The notes beneath the pieces were generated by a model, which saw nothing but the letters and a program-made list of their open reading frames with translations, searched no databases and was not told the DNA's origin. Of a stretch of 16,841 bases of DNA, positions 1 to 6,724 are shown in pieces. The stretch is from an uncultured Clostridia bacterium (lineage in GTDB: Bacteria > Bacillota > Clostridia > TANB77 > CAG-508): NCBI GenBank assembly GCA_934177725.1, contig CAKPPO010000022.1:1-16841 (forward strand), written 5' to 3'. The position numbers and the translations under genes are program-made. The first letter of the stretch is position 1. Every line of letters begins with the position of its first letter.

Positions 1-100
1 TTTTTTTGGTAGTACTATTTACTACCGCTTGGTTTCTTCAAAGGTTTGTTTATTGTTTACTTTTCAATGTACTTTTACGACAATCTTTGTCGTGTAACGT
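1..100 (-). other. Probable rRNA operon leader (5' of a 16S gene lying off the left edge)
   Basis: Read leftward from the promoter at 106-134, this stretch looks like the transcribed leader of a Clostridial rRNA operon. It begins with a small hairpin (77-93, arms ACGACAA/TTGTCGT, 3-nt loop). A TTGAAAA...TAAACA stretch of the kind seen upstream of Bacillota 16S genes follows (about 50-70). A second hairpin lies at 8-26 (arms GGTAGTA/TACTACC, 7 bp, 5-nt loop). No protein start with a ribosome-binding site is present. The 16S gene itself is not in the window, so its identity is inferred from the leader pattern and promoter strength. A different stable RNA could also be the target. Confidence 0.5.
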
Positions 101-105
101 TTTGT

Positions 106-134
106 ATTGTACTACTTTTTAAAACATATGTCAA
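106..134 (-). promoter_or_regulatory. Strong sigma-A promoter, leftward (rrn P2-like)
   Basis: On the minus strand a perfect -35 TTGACA (134-129) is followed by exactly 17 nt and a -10 TACAAT (111-106). Just upstream, roughly 135-170, are several A/T tracts that could act as an UP element. Transcription would begin near position 99, directly before the leader hairpin at 77-93. The near-consensus elements suggest a highly expressed stable RNA. Confidence 0.75.
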
Positions 135-279
135 TACTTTTTTAAAAGTTTTTTAAGTTTTTTCAAAAAAGTGCAAAATAATAAACTAGTAATCTTATTC
201 TGTTCAATTTTTTCTGTTCGTTACTAATTTAATATACTTTAAATATATATGTTTTTCTTAAGTTATTTAGTACTTAATT

Positions 280-308
280 ATAATAACACATCTTAATATT
301 AAAGTCAA
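280..308 (-). promoter_or_regulatory. Second leftward sigma-A promoter (rrn P1-like)
   Basis: The minus strand has -35 TTGACT (308-303), a 17-nt spacer and -10 TATTAT (285-280). It lies 174 nt upstream of the promoter at 106-134 and points the same way, the tandem arrangement typical of rRNA operons. The remaining sequence between 135 and 489 is AT-rich and holds no open reading frame I can support. A weaker candidate (TTGATT, 17 nt, TAATAT at 410-382) is not called. Confidence 0.65.
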
Positions 309-489
309 CATATTTTTGAAAAAATTTGTCGTTTTTTTTATTTTTTTGTTTTCAATACTTTTATTGCTCGTTACAATATCTATATTAACATAAATATCAT
401 TTTAAATCAATAGTTTTTTAGTGGTAATTTGTGCCAATTATATTTTCTTTTTTTCTATTGTTTATATAATTATGCAATTCATATGTAAT

Positions 490-730
490 TTATATTTCTA
501 CTAATATAACATCGTCCCCTATACATTTTATATGTTGCCATGGAATTACAATATCATTTGCACTCGAAAACATATTCAACAACTTGTTATTTCCTGGAAC
601 TATTATAGAAGTAATTGTTCCACTTTCTAAGTCTGCACATACATCTTGAACATAACCGAAGTCTTCTTCCATCATTTATATTAATAACTTCTTTATGTTT
701 AAAGTCTAATCCCTTTTGTCCCATGGACAT
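490..730 (-). pseudogene. ylmC: YlmC/YmxH-family PRC-barrel sporulation-associated protein, split by a one-base frameshift
   Basis: The start is the ATG at 730, behind a GGGGGTG ribosome-binding site (742-736). The first part reads MSMGQKGLDFKHKEVININ and then DGRRL. One surplus base at 658-660 (minus-strand CTTCGG where CTTGG or CTCGG is expected) then breaks the frame. Removing it gives GYVQDV..., which runs through IIVPG, an IPW motif and IGDDVILVEI to the stop at 490. The corrected protein has 79 residues, the normal size for this small family, which is linked to sporulation in Bacillota but has poorly defined biochemistry. As written, the upstream frame stops after about 45 codons. The longest downstream open frame (490-675) would start at an internal ATG without a good ribosome-binding site. 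Its place directly after sigG matches ylmC of B. subtilis. The shift could be a sequencing or assembly error, a true lesion or, less likely, recoding. Confidence 0.8.
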
Positions 731-799
731 ATTTTCACCCCCACATATTTTCTTACTTATAATATATGTATAGTTTTATCTTTTATGTGTATATATTCA

Positions 800-850
800 T
801 AACAAAAATTAGAAGTTAAAATTATTGATTTTCAATTTTAACTTCTAATT
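800..850 (-). terminator. Rho-independent terminator of sigG
   Basis: A perfect 17-bp inverted repeat (arms 807-823 and 834-850, 10-nt loop) begins 7 nt beyond the sigG stop codon. On the minus strand it is followed by TTTTTGTT. The stem is AT-rich but long and uninterrupted. Confidence 0.8.
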
Positions 851-857
851 ATATATC

Positions 858-1631
858 TTATTTATATATTCTTTTTATATGTTCTATTGCACTTTTTTCT
901 AGTCTAGATACTTGTGCTTGTGATATTCCTATTTCTTCTGCTACTTCTACTTGTGTTCGTCCTTCGTAAAATCTTTTATTTATTATCATTTTTTCTTTTT
1001 CGTTTAGCTTCTTCATTGCTTCTGATATAGTAATGTTTTCTGCCCAATATTCATCTGTGTTTTTATTGTCTTTTACTTGATCCATTATATATAAATTTTC
1101 TGTCCCATCTCCATATATAGGTTCTTGAAGCGATACTGGTTCCTGTATTGCATCTAAACTAAATACTATTTCTTCTTTATCTACGCCTAATTCTTTTGCA
1201 ATTTCTTCTACAGTTGGTTCTTTTTGATTTTCTTTTATCATTTTTTCCTTTATACTTAATGCTTTATATGCTAAATCTCTTACCGACCTACTTACTCTTA
1301 TAGGATTGTTGTCCCTTAAATATCTTCTTATTTCTCCGATTATCATTGGTACAGCATAAGTACTAAATTGCACATTTTGGTTCAAATCAAAATTGTCCAT
1401 TGCTTTTATTAAACCTATACAACCTATTTGGAATAAATCATCTACATTTTCTCCTCTTCCATAAAATCTTTTTATTACACTTAGTACTAATCTTAAGTTT
1501 CCATTTATAAATGTATTTCTTGCTTCTTCGTCTCCATTTTTTATTTTTACAAATAATTCTCTTTTTTCTTCTGCACTTAATACTGGGATTTTTGATGTGT
1601 CTACTCCACATATCTCAACTTTATTTCCCAT
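858..1631 (-). CDS. sigG: RNA polymerase sigma factor SigG (late forespore sporulation)
   Basis: This sigma-70-family factor directs late gene expression in the forespore. The N-terminus NKVEICGVDTSK and the region-2 block YAVPMIIGEIRRYLRDNNP are hallmarks of sigma G, distinguishing it from sigma F. Region 4 ends with the helix-turn-helix QVEVAEEIGISQAQVSRLEK. The start used is the ATG at 1631, giving 257 residues, close to B. subtilis SigG (260). It has AAGGAG 7 nt upstream (1644-1639). The open frame extends 11 codons further upstream, but that part has no ribosome-binding site and does not match the family N-terminus. In B. subtilis sigG follows sigE directly; here an unrelated gene lies between them. 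A candidate forespore promoter lies at 1663-1691 and a terminator follows the gene. Confidence 0.96.
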   Translation of the reverse strand: MGNKVEICGVDTSKIPVLSAEEKRELFVKIKNGDEEARNTFINGNLRLVLSVIKRFYGRGENVDDLFQIGCIGLIKAMDNFDLNQNVQFSTYAVPMIIGEIRRYLRDNNPIRVSRSVRDLAYKALSIKEKMIKENQKEPTVEEIAKELGVDKEEIVFSLDAIQEPVSLQEPIYGDGTENLYIMDQVKDNKNTDEYWAENITISEAMKKLNEKEKMIINKRFYEGRTQVEVAEEIGISQAQVSRLEKSAIEHIKRIYK

Positions 1632-1662
1632 AAAAAAACTCCTTAAAAATAATGTTATTCTC

Positions 1663-1691
1663 ATTATTTCCTAAAGCTTGTTTTTCTATTC
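1663..1691 (-). promoter_or_regulatory. Candidate forespore (sigma-F/G-type) promoter of sigG
   Basis: On the minus strand GAATA (1691-1687), a 15-nt spacer and GGAAATAAT (1671-1663) resemble the -35 and -10 elements read by sigma F and sigma G. Transcription would start near 1655, leaving a leader of about 24 nt that includes the AAGGAG site. The match is by eye. B. subtilis sigG is controlled by sigma F and by itself, which fits. No convincing sigma-A promoter was seen in the same gap. Confidence 0.45.
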
Positions 1692-1710
1692 AATTATCGT
1701 ATGACAAAAG

Positions 1711-1742
1711 TCGACAAAAAGTCACCCTTATTCAAGGGTGAC
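1711..1742 (-). terminator. Terminator of the inserted 204-residue gene, overlapping its last codons
   Basis: A perfect 9-bp stem (arms 1721-1729 GTCACCCTT and 1734-1742 AAGGGTGAC, 4-nt loop) is followed on the minus strand by TTTTTGTC. The final four sense codons (Val-Thr-Leu-Glu) and the TAA stop lie inside the hairpin. A T-run also follows on the plus strand, so the element could act in both directions, though no plus-strand gene approaches it. Confidence 0.85.
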
Positions 1743-2342
1743 TCCTTTTTTATTTGCTTCTCTTTTCTTTTTTAGTCCTGTAAAATAGTCTTTTGTATAC
1801 TCACGTTTTTCAACATCCGCATTATTAATGCTTCTTGTTTCAATTGCTTCTACGGTTCTATCATCAGCAATATTTTCTTCTATTGCCTTAACTAAAAGAT
1901 TTTCAAAAGTTTTCCGGTTCCAACCATATGCAGTTGCAATATCATTCTTTGAGATGTCTGGATTATCCGCAAAGTCAATTACTGCTTTTTCTATTTCTTT
2001 TTTTGAAACTAGCATAGCAATATACTGACATTTGCGTGCATACATTTTTTCATAGTTTGCCCTGCTTCTGCCTCCTGAACCTTTGCTATGTGATTCACTG
2101 TTCTTTGCCGATTTTTCCATTGCCTTAAAGACAATTTCATCTTCTACCAAATTTGTTTCAATTGCATATTTGATTACTTCACTAAAACACCTTCGACTTA
2201 TATTGTAGTGTTCTGTAAAATAACTTCCTGAAAACCGTGCTTCAGAATTTGCATACTCTTCTGTCACTTTCTTACAAAAAGAGCAAAATTCTTTAAATTT
2301 CTTTTGTTGTTTCAGCTGACTAAAGCTCCGCTTCCTTTCCAT
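1728..2342 (-). CDS. Uncharacterised 204-residue protein with duplicated helix-turn-helix-like segments, inserted between sigE and sigG
   Basis: I do not recognise the family. The protein is basic and predicted soluble, with no signal peptide or membrane segment. Two segments about 39 residues long, starting near residues 43 and 136, align at a fixed offset of 93 residues. They share Tyr, Arg, Phe, Ala-Ile-Glu, Asn, Asp, Val, Ser and Asn at matching positions. The second segment (SKNDIATAYGWNRKTFENLL) looks like a helix-turn-helix, which suggests nucleic-acid binding. Cysteines occur at 20, 23 (CxxC), 52 and 105. The C-terminus is lysine/arginine-rich. The gene starts at ATG 2342 behind GGGAGGGT (2355-2348). 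It has its own promoter (2398-2426) and its own terminator (1711-1742). It uses CGG, AGG, CAG and CTG codons more than its neighbours, and sampled stretches are somewhat richer in G+C. Acquisition by transfer is an inference. Confidence 0.8.
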   Translation of the reverse strand: MERKRSFSQLKQQKKFKEFCSFCKKVTEEYANSEARFSGSYFTEHYNISRRCFSEVIKYAIETNLVEDEIVFKAMEKSAKNSESHSKGSGGRSRANYEKMYARKCQYIAMLVSKKEIEKAVIDFADNPDISKNDIATAYGWNRKTFENLLVKAIEENIADDRTVEAIETRSINNADVEKREYTKDYFTGLKKKREANKKGVTLE

Positions 2343-2397
2343 ATTTTACCCTCCCATTATTAAATAAGTGAATTGTTTGTATTGTTAACATAAACGT

Positions 2398-2426
2398 ATT
2401 ATATCATCTTTTTTTATTTTTGTCTA
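2398..2426 (-). promoter_or_regulatory. Sigma-A promoter of the inserted gene
   Basis: On the minus strand -35 TAGACA (2426-2421), 17 nt and a perfect -10 TATAAT (2403-2398) are present. The -35 element overlaps the sigE stop codon (TAG, 2426-2424). It predicts vegetative, sporulation-independent transcription of the downstream gene, with a leader of about 50 nt. Confidence 0.7.
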
Positions 2427-3155
2427 TCCTGTTTTGCTCATTATGTCTCTTTTCATCTTTCCTATTATTTTCTTTTCTAAACGTGATATGTAACTTTGAG
2501 AAATTCCAAGCATGTCTGCTACTTCTTTTTGTGTCTTTTCATCTCCACTTATAAATCCAAATCTAAGTTCCATTATATTTCTTTCTCTATAACTTAGTTT
2601 TTCTATTGATGCTTTAAGTAAAGTTTTATCCACTTCATCTTCTATTCTTCTTGATGTTACATCTGGATCTGTTCCCAATATATCTGAAAGTAGTAATTCA
2701 TTTCCATCTCCATCTTGATTTAATGGCTCATCTATAGATATTTCTCCTTTTATTCTGTTACTTCTTCTAAGATACATTAGTATTTCATTTTCTATGCACC
2801 TTGAAGCATACGTTGCAAGTTTTATTTTCTTTTCTGTATTAAAGGTATTTACTCCTTTCATTAATCCTATTGTCCCAATTGATATTAAATCTTCTAGACC
2901 AACTCCTGTATTTTCAAACTTCTTTGCTATATATACAACTAATCTTAAGTTTCTTTCTACTAAAGTCTGTCTAGTTTCTAATTTTCCTTTTTCTAATTCT
3001 TTTAAAAGTTCGTCCTCTTCCTCTGGTGATAATGGAGGTGGCAGGCTAATGCTTCCTCCTATGTAATATATAGGTAGATTCTCTATGTCTTCTTCTTTTA
3101 GAAATTTTGTGTATATTGTATTAATACTATCTACTAACATTTGTAGTAAATTCAT
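2424..3155 (-). CDS. sigE: RNA polymerase sigma factor SigE precursor (pro-sigma-E, early mother cell)
   Basis: This sigma-70-family factor controls early mother-cell gene expression during sporulation. It is made as an inactive precursor. Residues 1-29 form the pro-sequence, rich in hydrophobic and acidic residues, and YYIGGS followed by LPPPLSPEEE marks the conserved start of the mature part. Region 2 (LEDLISIGTIGLMKGVNTFN, then KKIKLATYASRCIENEILMY) and the region-4 helix-turn-helix (QKEVADMLGISQSYISRLEK) match the family closely. The start chosen is ATG 3155, giving 243 residues, because AAGGGAG lies about 8 nt upstream. A GTG at 3164 is in frame but overlaps that ribosome-binding site. 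The gene overlaps the end of spoIIGA by 29 nt, which suggests translational coupling to the protease that activates it. Confidence 0.96.
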   Translation of the reverse strand: MNLLQMLVDSINTIYTKFLKEEDIENLPIYYIGGSISLPPPLSPEEEDELLKELEKGKLETRQTLVERNLRLVVYIAKKFENTGVGLEDLISIGTIGLMKGVNTFNTEKKIKLATYASRCIENEILMYLRRSNRIKGEISIDEPLNQDGDGNELLLSDILGTDPDVTSRRIEDEVDKTLLKASIEKLSYRERNIMELRFGFISGDEKTQKEVADMLGISQSYISRLEKKIIGKMKRDIMSKTG

Positions 3156-4059
3156 TTTTTTCACTCCCTTCTAATATATCAAGTCCTATTAATGCAAAAT
3201 AATTATCTTTTTTACTTAACTTATGATCATATATTCCTATAATTACATCTTCTATTATTTTTTCGCCTTCTTCTGTATTTACTTTTATTTTGTTTGACTT
3301 AAAACCTAACAACAATCCATTTTCTTTTCCTATTGAACTAAATGGTATTACTCTAAACTTTGTAATATAATTTAAATTCTCATCTTCATATACTTCTTTT
3401 GGCACATCACCTCCTATAATTTTATTTAAATTATTTAATATACTTTCTGGTAATATTTCTTTTAGTATACTTTTTTCTACTACTATAACTGGCATACTTG
3501 TGATAGGATCTTTTAACATATTCCCTGTATCTATTAAGGCTGTTGTAAATATGCTTTTATTTTCAAAGTAGATTTCTAGTTCACAAAACATATTCTTTTT
3601 ATTTAGTTTTGTTTTCACATAACGAAATGCAATTACTGTTATTGTGAAACCTACTATTCCTCCAAGTATTGCTATTTTTATCGGATATGTTCCTATATAT
3701 ACTCCATTTTTCATTAATATTTGTTCTGGTTTTATAAAGTATAAAAGTGCAAAAGCACATCCTCCAAATACAAATGATGTTAAATAGAAAAACACTAATT
3801 GTTTCAATATTTGCTTTACGTTTTTTGAATTATATGCTATATATACCATTACTATTGATAATATTATTTTTAAAATTATGTTTGAATATATTTCTAATAT
3901 TTGCATATATGCTGCTATTGAGTATATACCTCCTAATAATGCAGATAATATTAGTCTAATGTGATTTATTTTTATTTTTAAAAGATATCCTGTTGCAAAC
4001 AATATAATATAGTTCATACATAAATTTTCAATTAACACTACATCTAGATAAATTGTCAT
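3127..4059 (-). CDS. spoIIGA: SpoIIGA, sporulation sigma-E processing peptidase
   Basis: This membrane-bound aspartic protease removes the pro-sequence of sigma E after asymmetric septation. The N-terminal 150 residues contain about five hydrophobic segments. The C-terminal half is cytosolic and carries the aspartic-protease motif DTGN at residues 177-180 (Asp177 predicted catalytic), followed by DPITSMPVIVVEK as in the family. The length of 310 residues is normal. The start ATG at 4059 has AAAGGA somewhat far upstream (about 13 nt), so its translation rate may be modest. The gene is first in a two-gene unit with sigE. It is separated from ftsZ by a strong terminator and preceded by a promoter-like element with an unusually long spacer (4117-4149). 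Confidence 0.95.
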   Translation of the reverse strand: MTIYLDVVLIENLCMNYIILFATGYLLKIKINHIRLILSALLGGIYSIAAYMQILEIYSNIILKIILSIVMVYIAYNSKNVKQILKQLVFFYLTSFVFGGCAFALLYFIKPEQILMKNGVYIGTYPIKIAILGGIVGFTITVIAFRYVKTKLNKKNMFCELEIYFENKSIFTTALIDTGNMLKDPITSMPVIVVEKSILKEILPESILNNLNKIIGGDVPKEVYEDENLNYITKFRVIPFSSIGKENGLLLGFKSNKIKVNTEEGEKIIEDVIIGIYDHKLSKKDNYFALIGLDILEGSEKNEFTTNVSR

Positions 4060-4116
4060 ATTCTACATCGTTTCCTTTCATTATTAAAATGAAGTGTAGC
4101 TTTTTTAGTAGTTTAT

Positions 4117-4149
4117 ATTCTACTACGTCTTGTTTAATTTTTTTGTCAT
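4117..4149 (-). promoter_or_regulatory. Candidate spoIIGA-sigE promoter with 21-nt spacer and dyad over the -10
   Basis: On the minus strand ATGACA (4149-4144) and TAGAAT (4122-4117) are separated by 21 nt, too far for ordinary sigma-A promoters. The spoIIG promoter of B. subtilis has a similarly stretched spacing (22 nt) and needs Spo0A~P bound over the -35 region. A 6-bp inverted repeat (TAGTAG/CTACTA, 4106-4125) covers the -10. No clear Spo0A box (TGTCGAA) was found, only the weak match TGACAAA. This assignment rests on analogy. Confidence 0.4.
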
Positions 4150-4161
4150 TTCTTAGGCACG

Positions 4162-4203
4162 AAAAAAAGAAATAATCTACGTTTTTAGATTATTTCTTTT
4201 TTT
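4162..4203 (-). terminator. Terminator after ftsZ
   Basis: A perfect 18-bp inverted repeat (arms 4162-4179 and 4186-4203, 6-nt loop) has A-run and T-run ends, so it can terminate in both directions. It lies 38 nt beyond the ftsZ stop and separates the division genes from the spoIIGA-sigE unit. Confidence 0.88.
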
Positions 4204-4241
4204 ATTATTGTTATTATTCGCTTTTTTTATTAGTTACGACT

Positions 4242-5360
4242 TTATTTGATTCCTTTATTTTTTCTTAAGAAAGAAGGAATATCTAAATCATTTGATGAAT
4301 TTGAGTTATCTATTGGTGCTGGAATTGAATTTATTTTTTCTCCCCAAGCTTTATCTACTATGCTATTTATATTATTCATAGATGGAATTTCATTTCCTTT
4401 TTCAAATCCAGTTGCAATAACTGTAATAACTATATCTTCGTCTAAAGTTTCATCTATAACTGCACCAAAGATAATGTTTGCTTCTGGATCTACACTTCTT
4501 TGTACTAATTCTGCTGCTGTATTTACTTCGTGTAATCCTAAGTTTGGACCACCAGTAATATTGATAATAACTCCTCTTGCACCTTCTATTGATGTTTCTA
4601 GTAATGGACTTTGTACAGCTTGTTTTGCTGCATCTTCTGCTCTGTTTTCTCCAGAAGCTCTACCAATACCCATATGAGCCATACCTGTATTTAGCATTAT
4701 TGTTTTTACATCTGCAAAGTCTAAGTTTACTAATCCTGGAATTGCAATTAAGTCTGATATACCTTGTACACCTTGTCTTAATACGTCATCTGCCATTTTG
4801 AATGCTTCTACTATTGAAGTTTTTCTATCTATTATTTGTAATAATTTGTCGTTTGGTATAACAACTAATGTGTCTACTTTTCCTTTTAAGCTTTCTACAC
4901 CACGATCTGCTTGTGATAAACGTTTCTTTCCTTCAAATGTGAATGGTTTTGTAACAACACCTATTGTTAATATTCCCATTTCTTTAGCACATGCTGCAAC
5001 GATTGGAGCTGCTCCTGTTCCTGTTCCTCCACCCATTCCAGCAGTAACGAATACCATATCTGCTCCGCGTAATGCTTCTGCTATTTCTGTTTTGCTTTCT
5101 TCTGCTGCTTGAGCTCCGATGTCAGGGTTTGCACCTGCTCCTAAACCTCTTGTTATTTTTTCTCCTATTTGAATTTTTGTTGATGCTTTTGATAAAAGTA
5201 AAGCTTGTCTATCTGTATTTACTGCTATAAAGTCTACTCCTTTTATTCCAGAGTCTACCATTCTATTTACAGCATTATTTCCAGCTCCTCCAACACCTAT
5301 TACTTTTATAGTAGCTGTACCATCTAACATTGTATTTTCTTCTGCATTATCCATTAACAT
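4242..5360 (-). CDS. ftsZ: Cell division GTPase FtsZ
   Basis: FtsZ is the tubulin-like GTPase that polymerises into the division ring. Visible family features are the N-terminal nucleotide-binding segment IKVIGVGGAGNNAVNRM, the tubulin signature GGGTGTGAAP and the T7-loop region with NLDFADVKTIM. After a short variable linker, the C-terminal peptide DIPSFLRKNK is the docking site for partners such as FtsA. The length of 372 residues is normal. The start ATG at 5360 is preceded by AAGGAGG 9 nt upstream; a second ATG two codons later is possible. It lies 121 nt after ftsA with no terminator between, so the two are probably co-transcribed. A terminator follows it. Confidence 0.97.
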   Translation of the reverse strand: MLMDNAEENTMLDGTATIKVIGVGGAGNNAVNRMVDSGIKGVDFIAVNTDRQALLLSKASTKIQIGEKITRGLGAGANPDIGAQAAEESKTEIAEALRGADMVFVTAGMGGGTGTGAAPIVAACAKEMGILTIGVVTKPFTFEGKKRLSQADRGVESLKGKVDTLVVIPNDKLLQIIDRKTSIVEAFKMADDVLRQGVQGISDLIAIPGLVNLDFADVKTIMLNTGMAHMGIGRASGENRAEDAAKQAVQSPLLETSIEGARGVIINITGGPNLGLHEVNTAAELVQRSVDPEANIIFGAVIDETLDEDIVITVIATGFEKGNEIPSMNNINSIVDKAWGEKINSIPAPIDNSNSSNDLDIPSFLRKNKGIK

Positions 5361-5481
5361 GATTTATTTCCTCCTTTTTATTTTAGAAATCTAAAGTCTA
5401 CTTTTTAACTTCATTTCTAATCGTCTTTAATTTTATCTTTAAATATTAATAACTTTTATTATTCATCAATAATGATACTTT

Positions 5482-6711
5482 TTATGAATAAAAGAATTCT
5501 TTAATTCTTTCCCATATTGTATACATTATATTTTCTTTTGAATTTGAATCTATACTGCTTGATACTGTTTTTGCAAATGGTCTTGCTGCAATATATCTTA
5601 CTAATGAATATGCTGTTCTATATTCTGGTCTTACTGTACTTATTAGTCTTCCTGTTGAAATTTTTACTGGAATATTTAAAATTACTTTTCCAGCAACATC
5701 ACTCTTATTTATGTTTGCTATACCTTGTCCTGTAAGAACAACATTATTTATTCTTTGTTTAACTCCTTGGCTTACAATATCTTTATTTACTAAAGAAAAG
5801 ATTTCTTCAATTCTAGCTTCTATTATTTCTATTAATTCTGAACTTTTTATTACTTTTCCCTTGCTATCACCTTTATATGTATTTAGCATTATTTCATTAT
5901 CATTATCTATATATGATTTCATAGCTAAACCATATTGTTTCTTTAATTTATCTGCTTCTTCCTCTTCAATGTTTAGAACTAATGCTATATCTGAAGTTAT
6001 ACTATCTCCTCCTAGAGGGATTGTATTTGTATAGATGAATCCATTTCCTTCAAATACACCTATATCTGTATTTCCTGCTCCTATGTCTAATAGCATTATA
6101 TTATCATTCATTTCGTTTATATCTAGCATTACGTTTCTTTCAGCTAGACTTATAGGTGTAAATCCATCTACTTCTATTCCTGCTTTTCTAAATATAGAAA
6201 CTATTTGTTTTACATATTCTTTGTCTGCTAAAATTACTTGTGCATTTAATGTAAAATTAGAACTTAAATTTCCGACAGGGTCTGTTACGATTTTTCCGTC
6301 TTCTAGTATAAATTGATCTGTTACAATATCAATAATTGTTTTTCCTTCTGGGATTTCTACATCCTTTACTTGCATAATGCCAGAGGATACGTCTTTTGTA
6401 GATATTCCTGCATATTTGTCTTTTGCTTCTTTTACAACACTATTTTGTACAATAGTAACATATTTTCCAGGAATCGTAACATAAGCTGAATTGATTTTTA
6501 AATCTGTTTCTGTTTCTGCTTCTGTTATAACCTTATTAACAGCTAAAGCAATATCATCTTCATCTATTATTTTAGTTTTTTTGATTCCGTTGCACTTATG
6601 GCTAGTGTTGCAAATAATTTCAATTTGGTTAAAATTATTGACTTCGCCTACTACTAAACTTACCTTAGATGTACCGATGTCAATTCCTACAATAATATCT
6701 CCGATAGCCAA
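5482..6711 (-). CDS. ftsA: Cell division protein FtsA (actin-like membrane tether of FtsZ)
   Basis: FtsA is an actin-like ATPase that anchors FtsZ filaments to the membrane. The first phosphate loop DIGTSKVSLVVGE (from residue 11) and the second LLDIGAGNTDIGVFEGN (about residues 207-223) are clear. The intervening part fits the SHS2 insertion. The extreme C-terminus (IMYTIWERIKEFFYS) is an amphipathic membrane-targeting helix. The adenosine-motif segment reads LTGQGIANI, with Gln where Gly is common. The open frame begins at ATG 6726, but that ATG is part of the GGAGGAG ribosome-binding site (6724-6718). The start used is TTG 6711, giving 409 residues and an N-terminus MAIGDIIVGIDIGTS like other FtsA proteins. 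A promoter lies in the gap before it and ftsZ follows. Confidence 0.95.
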   Translation of the reverse strand: MAIGDIIVGIDIGTSKVSLVVGEVNNFNQIEIICNTSHKCNGIKKTKIIDEDDIALAVNKVITEAETETDLKINSAYVTIPGKYVTIVQNSVVKEAKDKYAGISTKDVSSGIMQVKDVEIPEGKTIIDIVTDQFILEDGKIVTDPVGNLSSNFTLNAQVILADKEYVKQIVSIFRKAGIEVDGFTPISLAERNVMLDINEMNDNIMLLDIGAGNTDIGVFEGNGFIYTNTIPLGGDSITSDIALVLNIEEEEADKLKKQYGLAMKSYIDNDNEIMLNTYKGDSKGKVIKSSELIEIIEARIEEIFSLVNKDIVSQGVKQRINNVVLTGQGIANINKSDVAGKVILNIPVKISTGRLISTVRPEYRTAYSLVRYIAARPFAKTVSSSIDSNSKENIMYTIWERIKEFFYS

Positions 6712-6717
6712 AGTTAA

Positions 6718-6724
6718 CTCCTCC
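6718..6724 (-). promoter_or_regulatory. FtsA ribosome-binding site that decides the TTG start
   Basis: The minus strand reads GGAGGAG, then 6 nt, then TTG (6711). Its first G is the last base of an in-frame ATG at 6726-6724. That ATG has only a distant GGAGA (about 19 nt) upstream, so the TTG is the better start. Confidence 0.7.

Noticed and set aside
210..377. Two copies of a GTAACGA(G/A)CA-like motif, each upstream of one leftward promoter
   Set aside because: The copies are short and imperfect and lie at different distances from the two -35 elements; chance is a sufficient explanation.
731..799. Possible sporulation-type promoter before the ylmC-like gene
   Set aside because: GAATA and CATATATTA elements are present but about 25 nt apart, outside the spacing accepted for sigma E, F or G.
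5450..5500. Imperfect inverted repeat around the ftsA stop codon (CTTTTATTCAT and ATGAATAATAAAAG)
   Set aside because: It needs a 3-nt bulge and a long loop and has no T-run, so it is unlikely to separate ftsA from ftsZ.
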